From Paracoccaceae bacterium Fryx2 (GTDB lineage Bacteria > Pseudomonadota > Alphaproteobacteria > Rhodobacterales > Rhodobacteraceae), in NCBI GenBank assembly GCA_032334235.1, contig JAVSGI010000003.1, positions 558,001 through 622,000 of the forward strand: a stretch of DNA of 64,000 nucleotides, in the 5' to 3' direction. Shown here one piece after another: positions 1 through 8,169 of this stretch. The position numbers were made by a program, and so were the translations under genes. The notes beneath the pieces were generated by a model that had not been told where the DNA came from, ran no database searches, and worked only from the letters and a program-made list of their open reading frames with translations. How positions within the stretch are numbered: the first letter of the stretch is position 1; each line of letters starts with the position of its first letter.

Positions 1-664
1 TCATTTCCAGCCGCCGGCCGGGGGTGGGGGCGCGCGGGTCGAGCGCGCGGGCAAGACCCGCATCCAGTGTGGTCAGCGACACGCCGACCCGCGCCAGACC
101 CGCCTGCCCCATCGGCCCGAGGATATCCAGATCGCGCAGGACCAGCGCGCCCTTGGTGGTGACGGCCACCGGATGCTGCCAGTCGCGCAAGACCTCCAGC
201 ACCTCGCGCATCACGCGGTGTTCGGCCTCGACCGGCTGGTAGGGGTCGGTGTTGGTGCCGATGGCGATCGGGGCCACTTGGTAGCCCTTCGCGCGCAACT
301 CGCCCGCCAGCACCGCGCCGATGCCGGGGCGGGCGATCAGCTTCGTCTCGAAATCCAGCCCCGGCGACAGGTTAAAATATGCGTGGCTCGGCCGGGCATA
401 GCAATACACACAGCCATGCTCGCAGCCGCGATAGGGATTCACCGAACGGTCGAACGGCAGGTCGGGCGAGCGGTTCCAGCTCAGCGCCGAGCGTGGCCGT
501 TCCAGCCGCACCTCGGTGCGGACCAGCCTGTCCTCCTCGACCATGCCCCAGCCGTCGTGATGCGCCTCGCGCGTGGTGGCCTCGAACCGGCCAGCCGCAT
601 TGCCCAGCGCGCCGCGTGCGCGCAGCCGCTGCCCCGGCATCACGGTGTTTTCGCTCTGTTCCAT
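1..664 (-). CDS. PA0069/SplB-like radical SAM protein, 3' end outside window
   Basis: The first 221 codons of a radical SAM enzyme run off the left edge. The sequence shows a CxxxCxxC cluster motif (GCEHGCVYCYARP, Cys81, Cys85, Cys88), which binds the 4Fe-4S cluster that cleaves S-adenosylmethionine. The surrounding sequence matches the PA0069 family of COG1533, relatives of spore photoproduct lyase often labelled DNA repair photolyase. The substrate is not known. The ATG at 664 is used; an in-frame ATG at 640 is possible. A GTTC-N7-GTTC box lies 12 bases upstream, so SOS control is likely, which fits a DNA-repair role. The gene is divergent from the corrinoid gene. Confidence 0.85.
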   Translation of the reverse strand, partial: MEQSENTVMPGQRLRARGALGNAAGRFEATTREAHHDGWGMVEEDRLVRTEVRLERPRSALSWNRSPDLPFDRSVNPYRGCEHGCVYCYARPSHAYFNLSPGLDFETKLIARPGIGAVLAGELRAKGYQVAPIAIGTNTDPYQPVEAEHRVMREVLEVLRDWQHPVAVTTKGALVLRDLDILGPMGQAGLARVGVSLTTLDAGLARALDPRAPTPGRRLEM

Positions 665-676
665 TGCCCCATTATG

Positions 677-691
677 GAACATAAACAGAAC
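677..691 (-). promoter_or_regulatory. LexA (SOS) box, GTTC-N7-GTTC
   Basis: Read on the minus strand the site is GTTCTGTTTATGTTC, an exact match to the direct-repeat operator GTTC-N7-GTTC used by LexA in alphaproteobacteria. It ends 12 bases before the start of the radical SAM gene, where a bound repressor would block transcription. The motif match is seen; regulation by LexA is inferred. Confidence 0.65.
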
Positions 692-819
692 GATTTCCAG
701 CGGAAACCGGCCCCGCCGCAGCCGCTGTCGGCTTTCACCCCGGCCATGTCGCTTACCGAAAAGTCCCCGCCCGCCTTTCGCCCCATTCAACATGAGACAC
801 ATCCCCGCAGGAGCCCGCC

Positions 820-1518
820 ATGGCTGACGAAGACGACATCATCCTTGCAGACCTTTCCGATGACGAGCTTGTTCTGCAGATGCATGACGATCTCTACGAC
901 GGCCTCAAGGAAGAGATCGAGGAGGCGGTCAACATCCTCATCGCCCGCGGCTGGACGCCCTACGACGTTCTGACCAAGGCACTGGTGGCGGGCATGACCA
1001 TCGTCGGGGCCGACTTCCGCGACGGCATCCTGTTCGTGCCCGAGGTGCTGCTGGCCGCCAATGCGATGAAGGGCGGCATGTTCATCCTGAAACCGCTACT
1101 GGTGGAAACCGGCGCGCCGCGCATGGGCAAGATGGTGATCGGCACCGTCAAGGGCGACATCCACGACATCGGCAAGAACCTCGTCGGCATGATGATGGAG
1201 GGGGCGGGGTTCGAGGTGCTCGACCTTGGCATCAACAACTCGGTCGACAAGTATCTCGATGCGCTGGAGCGCGAGCGCCCCGACATCCTCGGCATGTCGG
1301 CGCTGCTGACCACGACCATGCCCTACATGAAGGTCGTGATTGACACGCTGAAGGAAAAGGGGATGCGCGAGGATTACATCGTGCTGGTCGGCGGCGCGCC
1401 GCTGAACGAGGAATTCGGCCGCGCCATCGGTGCCGACGCCTATTGCCGCGATGCGGCGGTGGCCGTCGAGACCGCCAAGCAGTTCGTCGCCCGCAAGCAC
1501 AACCAGCTGAGCGCCTGA
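820..1518 (+). CDS. Corrinoid (cobalamin-binding) methyl-carrier protein
   Basis: This 232-residue protein has the two-part layout of MtbC/MetH-type corrinoid carriers: a helical cap (residues 15-100) and a Rossmann B12-binding domain. The DxHxxG motif (113-118, KGDIHDIGKN) supplies His115 as lower ligand of cobalt; the later Ser160 and Gly191-Gly192 fit the SxL and GG motifs. It carries a methyl group on B12 between two methyltransferases. No methyltransferase is adjacent. In roseobacters a very similar stand-alone protein has been reported as the B12 part of a split methionine synthase, which is my preferred role; a methylamine-type carrier is the alternative. AGGAG precedes the ATG by 8 bases. 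Confidence 0.9.
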   Translation: MADEDDIILADLSDDELVLQMHDDLYDGLKEEIEEAVNILIARGWTPYDVLTKALVAGMTIVGADFRDGILFVPEVLLAANAMKGGMFILKPLLVETGAPRMGKMVIGTVKGDIHDIGKNLVGMMMEGAGFEVLDLGINNSVDKYLDALERERPDILGMSALLTTTMPYMKVVIDTLKEKGMREDYIVLVGGAPLNEEFGRAIGADAYCRDAAVAVETAKQFVARKHNQLSA

Positions 1519-1541
1519 GATTCAGCCACGGTTCGCACTGT

Positions 1542-1559
1542 CCCCGGTTTGCGCCGGGG
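1542..1559 (+). terminator. Possible weak terminator after the corrinoid gene
   Basis: A 6-bp stem (CCCCGG/CCGGGG, loop TTTGCG) lies 24 bases after the stop codon of the corrinoid gene and is followed by CCATTTGTC, without a real T-tract. It could end or slow transcription. Little else is visible in the gap to the small membrane-protein gene. Confidence 0.3.
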
Positions 1560-1647
1560 CCATTTGTCATTCGGCCCCTTGGCAAGGTGCCATTCTGGAC
1601 ACATGTCGGGAACAGTTGGCCCAATGATCCGCAGAAAGGTCCGCACC

Positions 1648-1806
1648 ATGCCCGCCAGAGTGTTCGTTTCGATGTTGCTGATCGTGATCGCCGCCGCCGG
1701 GCTGACCATCCTTGCCGCTGTCAATCTCGGGGTGCCAATGGCGGCTTTCGGGCTGGTGGCGGTGCTGGCGGCGCTGGGGCTGCGGCTTTGGCTTGACCGC
1801 AGATGA
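1648..1806 (+). CDS. Small membrane protein (52 aa), coupled to the DUF1638 gene
   Basis: A 52-residue protein made almost entirely of two hydrophobic segments (about residues 4-22 and 26-46), ending in a short charged tail (LWLDRR). This predicts a two-pass inner-membrane miniprotein. The ATG at 1648 is chosen because AGAAAGG sits about 10 bases upstream; an in-frame ATG at 1624 would add 8 residues. Its TGA overlaps the ATG of the DUF1638 gene (ATGA), so translation is probably coupled. I know no family for it; being real is supported by the overlap and the clean hydrophobic pattern. Confidence 0.6.
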   Translation: MPARVFVSMLLIVIAAAGLTILAAVNLGVPMAAFGLVAVLAALGLRLWLDRR

Positions 1807-2450
1807 CGCCCCTGCTGCCCGATGACGACACGCTGACCGAGGCGGGCCTTGACCCCGCAAAGGCAGGCCGCGTGCTGCTGATCGCCTGCGGCGCGCTGGC
1901 GCACGAGGTGCTGGCACTGACCCGGATCAACCGCTGGGCTCACCTTGACCTGCAATGCCTGCCCGCCAATCTGCACCTGTGGCCCGACCGGATTCCGGGC
2001 GCTGTCGAGGCGGCGGTGGTGAAGCACCGCGCCGCCTACGACCGGGTTTTCGTGGTCTATGCCGATTGCGGCACTGGCGGCCAATTGTTGCAAAAGTGCA
2101 AGGATTTGGGCGTCGAGATGGTCGAAGGCCCGCACTGCTATTCGTTTTTTGAAGGCAACGCTGCCTTCGCCACCAAGGCGGAGACCGAGTTCACCGCCTT
2201 CTACCTGACCGATTTCCTCGTGCGCCAGTTCGATGCCTTCGTCTGGTGCCCCATGGGCCTCGACCGCCACCCCGAGCTGCGCGACATGTATTTCGGCAAC
2301 TACACCAAGCTGGTCTATCAGGCACAGACCGACGATGCCGCGCTTGACGCCCGCGCCCGCGACTGCGCGGCGCGGCTGGGGCTGACCTACGAGCGGCGAT
2401 TCACCGGCTATGGCGATCTGGCGCAGGCGCTGGCCGCCGCTGCGGGCTGA
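1803..2450 (+). CDS. DUF1638 domain protein
   Basis: A soluble 215-residue protein matching the DUF1638 family, common in Rhodobacteraceae and in methanogens. It begins with a short beta-strand and IACGAL and has scattered conserved cysteines (in IACGAL, YADCGTGG and GPHCYSFF) and an HPELRD segment. The family function is not established; it is repeatedly found near corrinoid proteins, as here, which suggests a part in B12-linked one-carbon transfer. The start overlaps the small membrane-protein stop by four bases. The gene ends 56 bases before the flavoprotein gene. Confidence 0.85.
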   Translation: MTPLLPDDDTLTEAGLDPAKAGRVLLIACGALAHEVLALTRINRWAHLDLQCLPANLHLWPDRIPGAVEAAVVKHRAAYDRVFVVYADCGTGGQLLQKCKDLGVEMVEGPHCYSFFEGNAAFATKAETEFTAFYLTDFLVRQFDAFVWCPMGLDRHPELRDMYFGNYTKLVYQAQTDDAALDARARDCAARLGLTYERRFTGYGDLAQALAAAAG

Positions 2451-2506
2451 CCGGCCTTTCCCTGCCCGCCCCCATGCCCTAGTGTGCGCGAAAAGCGGAG
2501 GGCAGG

Positions 2507-3880
2507 ATGCAGATCGAACCGGCACTGGCGGAACTGGAACAGGCGCTGGGCGACCGGCTCAGCCGGGCCAAAGGCATCCTGACGCAACATGGCGCCAGCG
2601 AGACCCACATCCACGCGGGCCTGCCCGATGCGGTGGCCTTTCCGACTTCGACCGCCGAGGTCGCGCTGATCGTCTCGGTCTGCGCCAAACATGGCGTGCC
2701 GGTCACCGGCTGGGGTGCCGGCACCTCGCTGGAGGGGCACGCGCTGGCGCTGCACGGCGGCGTGACGGTCGATTTCGCCCGCATGGACGCCGTGCTGCAC
2801 GTCCACCCCGAGGACATGACCGCCACCATCCAGCCCGGCCTGACCCGCGAGCGCCTGAACGAGGAGTTGCGCGCCACCGGCCTGTTCTTCCCGGTCGATC
2901 CGGGGGCCAACGCCACGCTGGGCGGCATGGCGGCCACCCGCGCCTCGGGCACCACGGCCGTCAGATATGGCACTATGCGCGACAACGTGCTGGCGCTGGA
3001 GGTGGTGCTGGCCGACGGGCAGGTGATCCGCACCGGCACCGCCGCGCCGAAATCCTCGGCCGGGTATGACCTGACGGCGCTGTTCGTCGGGTCGGAGGGC
3101 ACGCTGGGGCTGATCACCGAACTGACGATCCGCCTGCAGGGCCAGCCAGAGGCGGTGTCGGCCGCGGTCTGCGCCTTTCCCGACATGGGGTCGGCGGTGG
3201 ACTGCGTCACCGCCACCATCCAGTCGGGGATCCCGATGGCGCGGATCGAGTTTCTCGACGCCGCAGCCGTCGCCGCCTGCAACGCCTATTCCAACACCGA
3301 CATGGCGCTTGCGCCGCATCTGCTGGTCGAATTCCACGGCTCCCCCGCCGCCGTGGCCGAACAGGCCGAACGCTTTGGCGAGGTCGCGACCGAGATGGGC
3401 AGCCAGGGCTTCCAGTGGGCCCGCGCGGCGGAAGACCGCGCCCGGCTGTGGAAGATGCGCCACAGCGCCTATCGCGCCTGCGTCGCCTCGCGCCCCGGCT
3501 GCACCGCGCTGGTCACCGATGTCTGCGTGCCGATCTCGCGGCTGGCCGAGGCGGTGGAACAGACGCAGGCCGACATCGCGGCGGGCAGCATCCCCGGCCC
3601 GATCCTCGGCCATGTCGGGGACGGCAATTTCCACGCGATCCTGCTGGTGGACCCGGAAAACCCCGCCGACCTGGCCGAAGCCAAGCGGCTGGCGCACCGC
3701 ATGGCGGAACGCGCGCTGGCGCTGGGCGGCACGGTCACCGGCGAACATGGCATCGGCATGGGCAAGCTCGCCTACATGCAGGCCGAACACGGCGCGGGCT
3801 GGGACGTGATGGGCCGCATCAAGGCCGCGCTGGACCCCGCGGGCATCCTGAACCCCGGCAAGCTGGTGCGCCAGCCGTGA
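2507..3880 (+). CDS. FAD-linked oxidase, D-lactate dehydrogenase (cytochrome) type
   Basis: A 457-residue flavoprotein of the GlcD/Dld family (D-2-hydroxyacid to 2-oxoacid, electrons to cytochrome c or quinone). The N-terminal PCMH FAD-binding domain shows GAGTSLEGH (70-78), PGANATLGGMAATRASGT (133-150) and GSEGTLG (195-201). The C-terminal FAD-oxidase domain shows HVGDGNFH (369-376), which binds metal or substrate, and GEHGIG (412-417). There is no signal peptide. GGAGGGCAGG leads directly into the ATG. D-lactate is the usual substrate but glycolate or another 2-hydroxyacid cannot be excluded. The stop overlaps the start of the next gene (GTGA). Confidence 0.88.
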   Translation: MQIEPALAELEQALGDRLSRAKGILTQHGASETHIHAGLPDAVAFPTSTAEVALIVSVCAKHGVPVTGWGAGTSLEGHALALHGGVTVDFARMDAVLHVHPEDMTATIQPGLTRERLNEELRATGLFFPVDPGANATLGGMAATRASGTTAVRYGTMRDNVLALEVVLADGQVIRTGTAAPKSSAGYDLTALFVGSEGTLGLITELTIRLQGQPEAVSAAVCAFPDMGSAVDCVTATIQSGIPMARIEFLDAAAVAACNAYSNTDMALAPHLLVEFHGSPAAVAEQAERFGEVATEMGSQGFQWARAAEDRARLWKMRHSAYRACVASRPGCTALVTDVCVPISRLAEAVEQTQADIAAGSIPGPILGHVGDGNFHAILLVDPENPADLAEAKRLAHRMAERALALGGTVTGEHGIGMGKLAYMQAEHGAGWDVMGRIKAALDPAGILNPGKLVRQP

Positions 3881-4266
3881 CCGAGACGCCAGAGGCTTTC
3901 AGCCGCAGCTTTGCCCAGCTTTGGGGCGCCCGCGATGCCGCCGGTCTGGCCGCGCTGGCCGCCGCCGATGCCGACATGCTGACGTTGACCGGGGCGTGGT
4001 GCGATGGCCGGGCCCGGATCGAGGCGACGCTGAAGGCCGAACTCGCGGGCACCTTCGCGCGCTCGCGGCTGGTGACAGGCAAGATGCGGCTGCGCGACCT
4101 GGCGCCGGGCATCGTGGTGGTGCAGCAGCGGTTCGTGCTGTCGGGGCTGGTCGATCCCCTGGGGCGCGACATGGGCCGCGTCGGGGCCTTGCTGACCAGT
4201 ATTCTGGTGTCGGGAGACGCTGGCTGGCGCGCGGCGAGCCTGCAGTTCAGCCCGGTCGGCGGCTGA
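3877..4266 (+). CDS. SnoaL/NTF2-like (DUF4440-type) protein
   Basis: A 129-residue single-domain protein with the NTF2-like pattern: an N-terminal helix pair (AFSRSFAQLWGARDAAGLAALAA), a DMLTLTGAW strand with a Trp, and a curved sheet ending VVVQQRFVLSGL and GWRAASLQFSPV. It looks like the SgcJ/EcaC or DUF4440 group. The fold can bind small hydrophobic ligands; its function here is unknown. It starts with GTG overlapping the stop of the lactate dehydrogenase-like gene, so the two are probably co-translated and may act together. Confidence 0.75.
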   Translation: MTETPEAFSRSFAQLWGARDAAGLAALAAADADMLTLTGAWCDGRARIEATLKAELAGTFARSRLVTGKMRLRDLAPGIVVVQQRFVLSGLVDPLGRDMGRVGALLTSILVSGDAGWRAASLQFSPVGG

Positions 4267-4344
4267 TCGACACGCGCGCGGGCGCTGTGCCATGCATTTG
4301 CTGCATGGCGCCTGGCCCGGCACGAAAGGTCGGATCGGCGTGGA

Positions 4345-4497
4345 TCAGAACGCCTTGCGGAACATTCCGGCGTCGATCTGACGCTCGCGGTATTCCAGAT
4401 CATACAGGTCGCGTGACCCGTTCAGATAGCGCATCTCGCGTTCCTGAACCGTCGGAACCCGGATTGCCTCGTAAAGTCGCTTCAGTCTTTGCAGCAT
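4345..4497 (-). CDS. DUF3563-like 50-residue protein
   Basis: A 50-residue basic and acidic helix-rich protein (starts MLQRLKRLYEAI, ends DAGMFRKAF) with the DUF3563-type pattern of an amphipathic N-terminal helix, then a YLNGSRDLYDLEYRERQID segment. AGAGG sits about 8 bases before the ATG. It lies in an otherwise empty gap between two convergent neighbours, and its codon use is less GC-extreme than theirs. The function is unknown; in related bacteria such genes are small, conserved and often expressed under stress. Confidence 0.7.
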   Translation of the reverse strand: MLQRLKRLYEAIRVPTVQEREMRYLNGSRDLYDLEYRERQIDAGMFRKAF

Positions 4498-4585
4498 GGT
4501 AAACCTCTATGTTCACCTCCCTGCACCAAAGGTAATGCTGCGTCGCGGCAAGCGCCACCGACAGTGTCAGGACTCCGCCTTGCGC

Positions 4586-6241
4586 TCAGCGCATGGCTGG
4601 CGCGGCCAGCAAGGCCCGCGCCGCCGCCCGCGCGGCCTCGGTGACGGAATCGCCCGACAGCATCCGACCGATTTCCTCGACCCGCGCCGCGGCATCCAGC
4701 GGCGTCACGGTCGAGGTGGTCATTTCGCCCTCCACCCGCTTTTCGACCCGCCAGTGATGCGCGCCAAGGGCCGCGACCTGCGGCGAATGCGTAACCACCA
4801 GCACCTGCGCCGCGCCCGACAGCGCCTTGAGCCTGCGCCCGACGGCATCGGCGGTGGCACCACCCACGCCGCGGTCGATCTCGTCGAAGATCAGCGTCAG
4901 GCCGGGGGTGTCGCCGGTCAGGCAGACCTTCAGCGCCAGCAGGAAGCGCGACAGCTCGCCGCCCGAGGCGATGCGGTTCAGCGGCCCGGCGGGGGCGCCG
5001 GGGTTGGTGGCCACGGTAAAGGCCACGGCGTCGCGCCCTTCGGGGCCGGGCTCGGCGGCGGCAATCTCGGTGGTGAAGATCGCGCGTTCCATCTTCAGCG
5101 GCCCCAGTTCGCCCGCCATCGCGGCATCGAGCCGCCCCGCCGCCTCGGCCCGCCTTGCCGACAGCGCGGCGGACTGCGCATCGTAGGCGGCCTCTGCCTC
5201 GGACACCACGCGCCCCAGCGCCACAAGGTTCTTCGCCCCGCCATCCAGCGCCGCCAGCCGGTCGCGCAGATCCTGCGCAAAGCCGCCCAGATCGTCGGGC
5301 AGCACGCCATGCTTGCGCGCCAGCGCCCGGATGGCGAACAGCCGTTCCTCGACGCCCTCAAGCTCCAGCGGGTTGAAATCGAGCGCGGTGAGACAGGCTT
5401 CGACCCCCGCCTGCGCCTCGCCCAGTTCGACCATGGCGCGGCCAAGGGCGGCCAGCGGCGCATCCAGCCGGCCCTCGGCCCGGTCGGCCACGCCGTCAAG
5501 CCAGCGTTGCGCATCACCCAGCAGCCCCTCGGCCCCCTGATCCGACAGGGCGGCCAGCGCGCGGGCAATGTCGCTGCGGATGCGTTCGGCCCCCTGCATC
5601 GACCGGCGGCGCACATCAAGCACCGCCTCCTCGCCCGGCAGCGGATCGAGCTTGTCGAGTTCGGCAACGGCATGGCGCAGGAAATCTTCTTCGGCCTTCA
5701 CGGCCGCCAGCGCCGCCTCGGCCTCGGCCAGCCGCCGCCGCGCCTGCCCCAGCGCGCTCCACGCAGCCCGGGTCGCGGCCACGTCAACCCCGGCAAAGCT
5801 GTCGAGCAGCAGCCGGTGGCCACGCGGATTCAACAGCCCCCGGTCGTCGTGCTGGCCGTGCAGTTCCACCAGCGTGTCCGACAGCGCCCGCAGCACCTCG
5901 CCGGACACGCGGCGGTCATTGACCCAGGCGGTCTTGCGGCCATCGGCAAAGTTCACGCGGCGCAGGATCAGGTCGTCCTCGGCGTCGATCCCGGCTTCCT
6001 CCAGCACGGCGCGGGCGGCGTGGCCGGGCGGCAGGTCGAACACCGCCACCACCTCGCCCTTGTCGGCACCGCTGCGCACCAGTTCGGCCCGGCCGCGCCA
6101 GCCCAGCACGAACCCCAGCGAATCGAGCAGGATCGACTTGCCCGCCCCGGTTTCGCCGGTCAGCACGTTGAGCCCCGGCTGGAAACCAAGGCTCAGCCGG
6201 TCGATGATCAGCATGTCGCGGATTTCCAGCGCCCGAAGCAT
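4586..6241 (-). CDS. recN: DNA repair protein RecN
   Basis: An SMC-like ATPase of 551 residues acting in recombinational repair of double-strand breaks. Walker A is GETGAGKS (29-36), at the N-terminus as expected, and Walker B is DEID (about 453-456) followed by VTHSPQVAA. The middle is a long coiled-coil region rich in Ala, Glu and Arg with a central hinge. The length is typical. It is the last gene of the minus-strand envelope block, 43 bases after bamD, an order common in Rhodobacteraceae. No LexA box was seen in front of it. Confidence 0.97.
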   Translation of the reverse strand: MLRALEIRDMLIIDRLSLGFQPGLNVLTGETGAGKSILLDSLGFVLGWRGRAELVRSGADKGEVVAVFDLPPGHAARAVLEEAGIDAEDDLILRRVNFADGRKTAWVNDRRVSGEVLRALSDTLVELHGQHDDRGLLNPRGHRLLLDSFAGVDVAATRAAWSALGQARRRLAEAEAALAAVKAEEDFLRHAVAELDKLDPLPGEEAVLDVRRRSMQGAERIRSDIARALAALSDQGAEGLLGDAQRWLDGVADRAEGRLDAPLAALGRAMVELGEAQAGVEACLTALDFNPLELEGVEERLFAIRALARKHGVLPDDLGGFAQDLRDRLAALDGGAKNLVALGRVVSEAEAAYDAQSAALSARRAEAAGRLDAAMAGELGPLKMERAIFTTEIAAAEPGPEGRDAVAFTVATNPGAPAGPLNRIASGGELSRFLLALKVCLTGDTPGLTLIFDEIDRGVGGATADAVGRRLKALSGAAQVLVVTHSPQVAALGAHHWRVEKRVEGEMTTSTVTPLDAAARVEEIGRMLSGDSVTEAARAAARALLAAPAMR

Positions 6242-6284
6242 GGTCAGCCCCCGCAGGCCGCGCTTTCAGCCGCCCCTGCCCGGC

Positions 6285-7124
6285 TCACAGCCACTCGCCG
6301 CGGATGACCTGGCGGTAGACATTGCTCAGCCAGTTGTTGCCCTTGGCTTCCATCGCCAGCCCGCGCCCGGTCAGCAGCCTGTAGCTGTCGTCGTAGAACG
6401 GGCTGCCCTGATAGTTGTGGCCCAGGATCGCGCCGGCGGTCTGCGCCTCGTCAGTCAGGCCAAGTGCCAGATACGCCTCGACCAGCCGGTGCAGCGCCTC
6501 GGCGGTGTGGGTGGTGGTCTGGAAATCCTGCACCACGGTGCGGAAACGGTTGATCGACGCCGTGTAGTTGCCGCGCTTCAGGTAGTAGCGCCCGATTTCC
6601 ATCTCTTTCGCGGCCAGATGGTCAAAGGCCAGATCGAACTTCAGGATCGCCGACTTGGCATATTCGCTGTCGGGATATTCCTCGATCACCGCGCGCAGGG
6701 CCTGCAATGCCTGGAAGGTCAGGCCCTGATCGCGCCCGACCTCGTCGATCTGGTCGTAATAGGACAGGGCGAGCAGGTATTTGGCATAGGCCGCATCCTC
6801 GTCACCGGGGTAGAAATCGAGGAAGCGTTGCGCCGCACCGCGGGCCTCTTCGTATTCCTTGGCCTTGTGATAGCTGAAGGCCTGCATGATCAGCGCGCGC
6901 TTGGCCCATTCGGAATAGGGGTAAAGACGCTCGACCTCGGAAAAATAGCGGATCGCCTCGTCGGGCTTGGGCCGCGATTCAAGCTCGAACTCGCCGCGCT
7001 TGTAGATTTCCTCGGCGGTGTAGCTTTCCAGCGGGGCTTCGACCTCGCCGCCGCCGCATCCTGACAGCACCGCAATGATCAGCGCCGTGCCGAAGAACCG
7101 CGCGCCCGACTTTCCGCCTGCCAT
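6285..7124 (-). CDS. bamD: Outer membrane protein assembly factor BamD
   Basis: A 279-residue lipoprotein of the BAM complex, which inserts beta-barrel proteins into the outer membrane. The signal peptide ends in the lipobox LSGC with Cys23 as the lipidated residue. The mature part is a series of TPR helices (EIYKRGEFELESRPKPDEA, ALIMQAFSYHKAKEYEEA, KYLLALSYYDQI) typical of ComL/BamD. It sits between lpxC and recN. A candidate promoter lies 70-100 bases upstream, so it may be transcribed separately from lpxC. Confidence 0.95.
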   Translation of the reverse strand: MAGGKSGARFFGTALIIAVLSGCGGGEVEAPLESYTAEEIYKRGEFELESRPKPDEAIRYFSEVERLYPYSEWAKRALIMQAFSYHKAKEYEEARGAAQRFLDFYPGDEDAAYAKYLLALSYYDQIDEVGRDQGLTFQALQALRAVIEEYPDSEYAKSAILKFDLAFDHLAAKEMEIGRYYLKRGNYTASINRFRTVVQDFQTTTHTAEALHRLVEAYLALGLTDEAQTAGAILGHNYQGSPFYDDSYRLLTGRGLAMEAKGNNWLSNVYRQVIRGEWL

Positions 7125-7193
7125 CTTCCGCCTACCCTATGTCCTGCCTCGCGCCGGGCTGCCGTTCAAGCGGCCGGGGCTCTTTTGCCCTTC

Positions 7194-7222
7194 GTCCTAG
7201 CACAGAAAAATCCGGGGCGCAA
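7194..7222 (-). promoter_or_regulatory. Candidate sigma-70 promoter of bamD
   Basis: On the minus strand TTGCGC (7217-7222) and TAGGAC (7194-7199) are separated by 17 bases, about 70 bases before the bamD start and just after the lpxC stop. The -35 is close to TTGACA; the -10 is a weak match of the sort common in GC-rich Rhodobacteraceae. Position and spacing are the only support. Confidence 0.35.
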
Positions 7223-7248
7223 AACGCCTTTGCACATCCGGCACCCGA

Positions 7249-8169
7249 TCAGGAAAGTGCCGGGATATCCGAACGGTGCACGCCGACGCCCGGCAGTTTG
7301 CAGCCCGTGGTCACGCCGCATTCCACCATGCGATAGGCATCGGGCCGGGCGAACAACGCGCGCAGCAGCCGGTTGGTCAGCGCGTGGCCGGCGCGGATGC
7401 CGGTATAGCGCCCCAGAATCGGCGCGCCCGCAAGTGCCAGGTCGCCCAGCGCGTCCAGCATCTTGTGGCGCACGGGTTCATCGGCGTAGCGCAGGCCGCC
7501 GGGGCTCAGCACCCGGTCGCCTTCGAACACCACCGCGTTTTCCAGCGTGCCGCCCAGTGCCAGCCCGTTGGCACGCATCGCATCGACATCCTGCTGGCGG
7601 CAGAAGGTGCGGCTGTCGCACAATTCGCGCACGAAGGCGCCGTTGGCGAGGCTCAGCGATTTTTCCTGCCGCCCGATTGCCGCATCGGCAAAGTCGATGC
7701 GGAAGTCGATTTCCAGCATGTCCGACGGGTCGAGCCGCGCCACCGCCTCGCCGTCGCGCACCTCGACCGGCACCAGGATGCGGATCGCGCGCACCGGCGT
7801 GTCCTGTTCCTGCACGCCGCGCGCAAGGAACCCCTGCACGAAGGGCACGGCAGAGCCGTCGAGGATCGGCACTTCCGGCCCGTCGATCTCGATCAGCGCA
7901 TTGTGGATGCCGCAACCGGCCAGCGCCGCCATCAGATGCTCGATGGTGGACACCGATGCGCCCGACGGGTTGGCGACCAGGGTGCACAGCTTCGACGCCA
8001 CCACCGCATTCCAGCGCGCCGGGATCATCGCATCCCCGCGCCGGATGTCGGTGCGGCGGAACCAGATCCCGTAATCGGCCGATGCCGGGCGCACCACCAT
8101 CCGCACGGCCGCACCCGAGTGCAGGCCATGGCCCGTGAAGCTTGCCGCAGATTTCAACGTGCTTTGCAC
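7249..8169 (-). CDS. lpxC: UDP-3-O-acyl-N-acetylglucosamine deacetylase LpxC
   Basis: The committed zinc-dependent step of lipid A synthesis, in the cytoplasm. All key residues are present and spaced as in E. coli: zinc ligands His78 (STIEHLMAAL), His235 and Asp239 (RHKMLDALGDLALAG) and the catalytic His262 (AGHALTN). The 306-residue length is normal. The start is GTG, supported by GAGGG 6-10 bases upstream. It follows ftsZ, the usual end of the dcw cluster, but a good terminator and about 200 non-coding bases separate the two, so it has its own promoter. Confidence 0.97.
   Translation of the reverse strand: MQSTLKSAASFTGHGLHSGAAVRMVVRPASADYGIWFRRTDIRRGDAMIPARWNAVVASKLCTLVANPSGASVSTIEHLMAALAGCGIHNALIEIDGPEVPILDGSAVPFVQGFLARGVQEQDTPVRAIRILVPVEVRDGEAVARLDPSDMLEIDFRIDFADAAIGRQEKSLSLANGAFVRELCDSRTFCRQQDVDAMRANGLALGGTLENAVVFEGDRVLSPGGLRYADEPVRHKMLDALGDLALAGAPILGRYTGIRAGHALTNRLLRALFARPDAYRMVECGVTTGCKLPGVGVHRSDIPALS

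Noticed and set aside
4496-6307. Long plus-strand open frame (603 codons) opposite recN
   Set aside because: It is the antisense of recN, His/Gln/Arg-rich without any domain; recN on the other strand has complete ATPase motifs.
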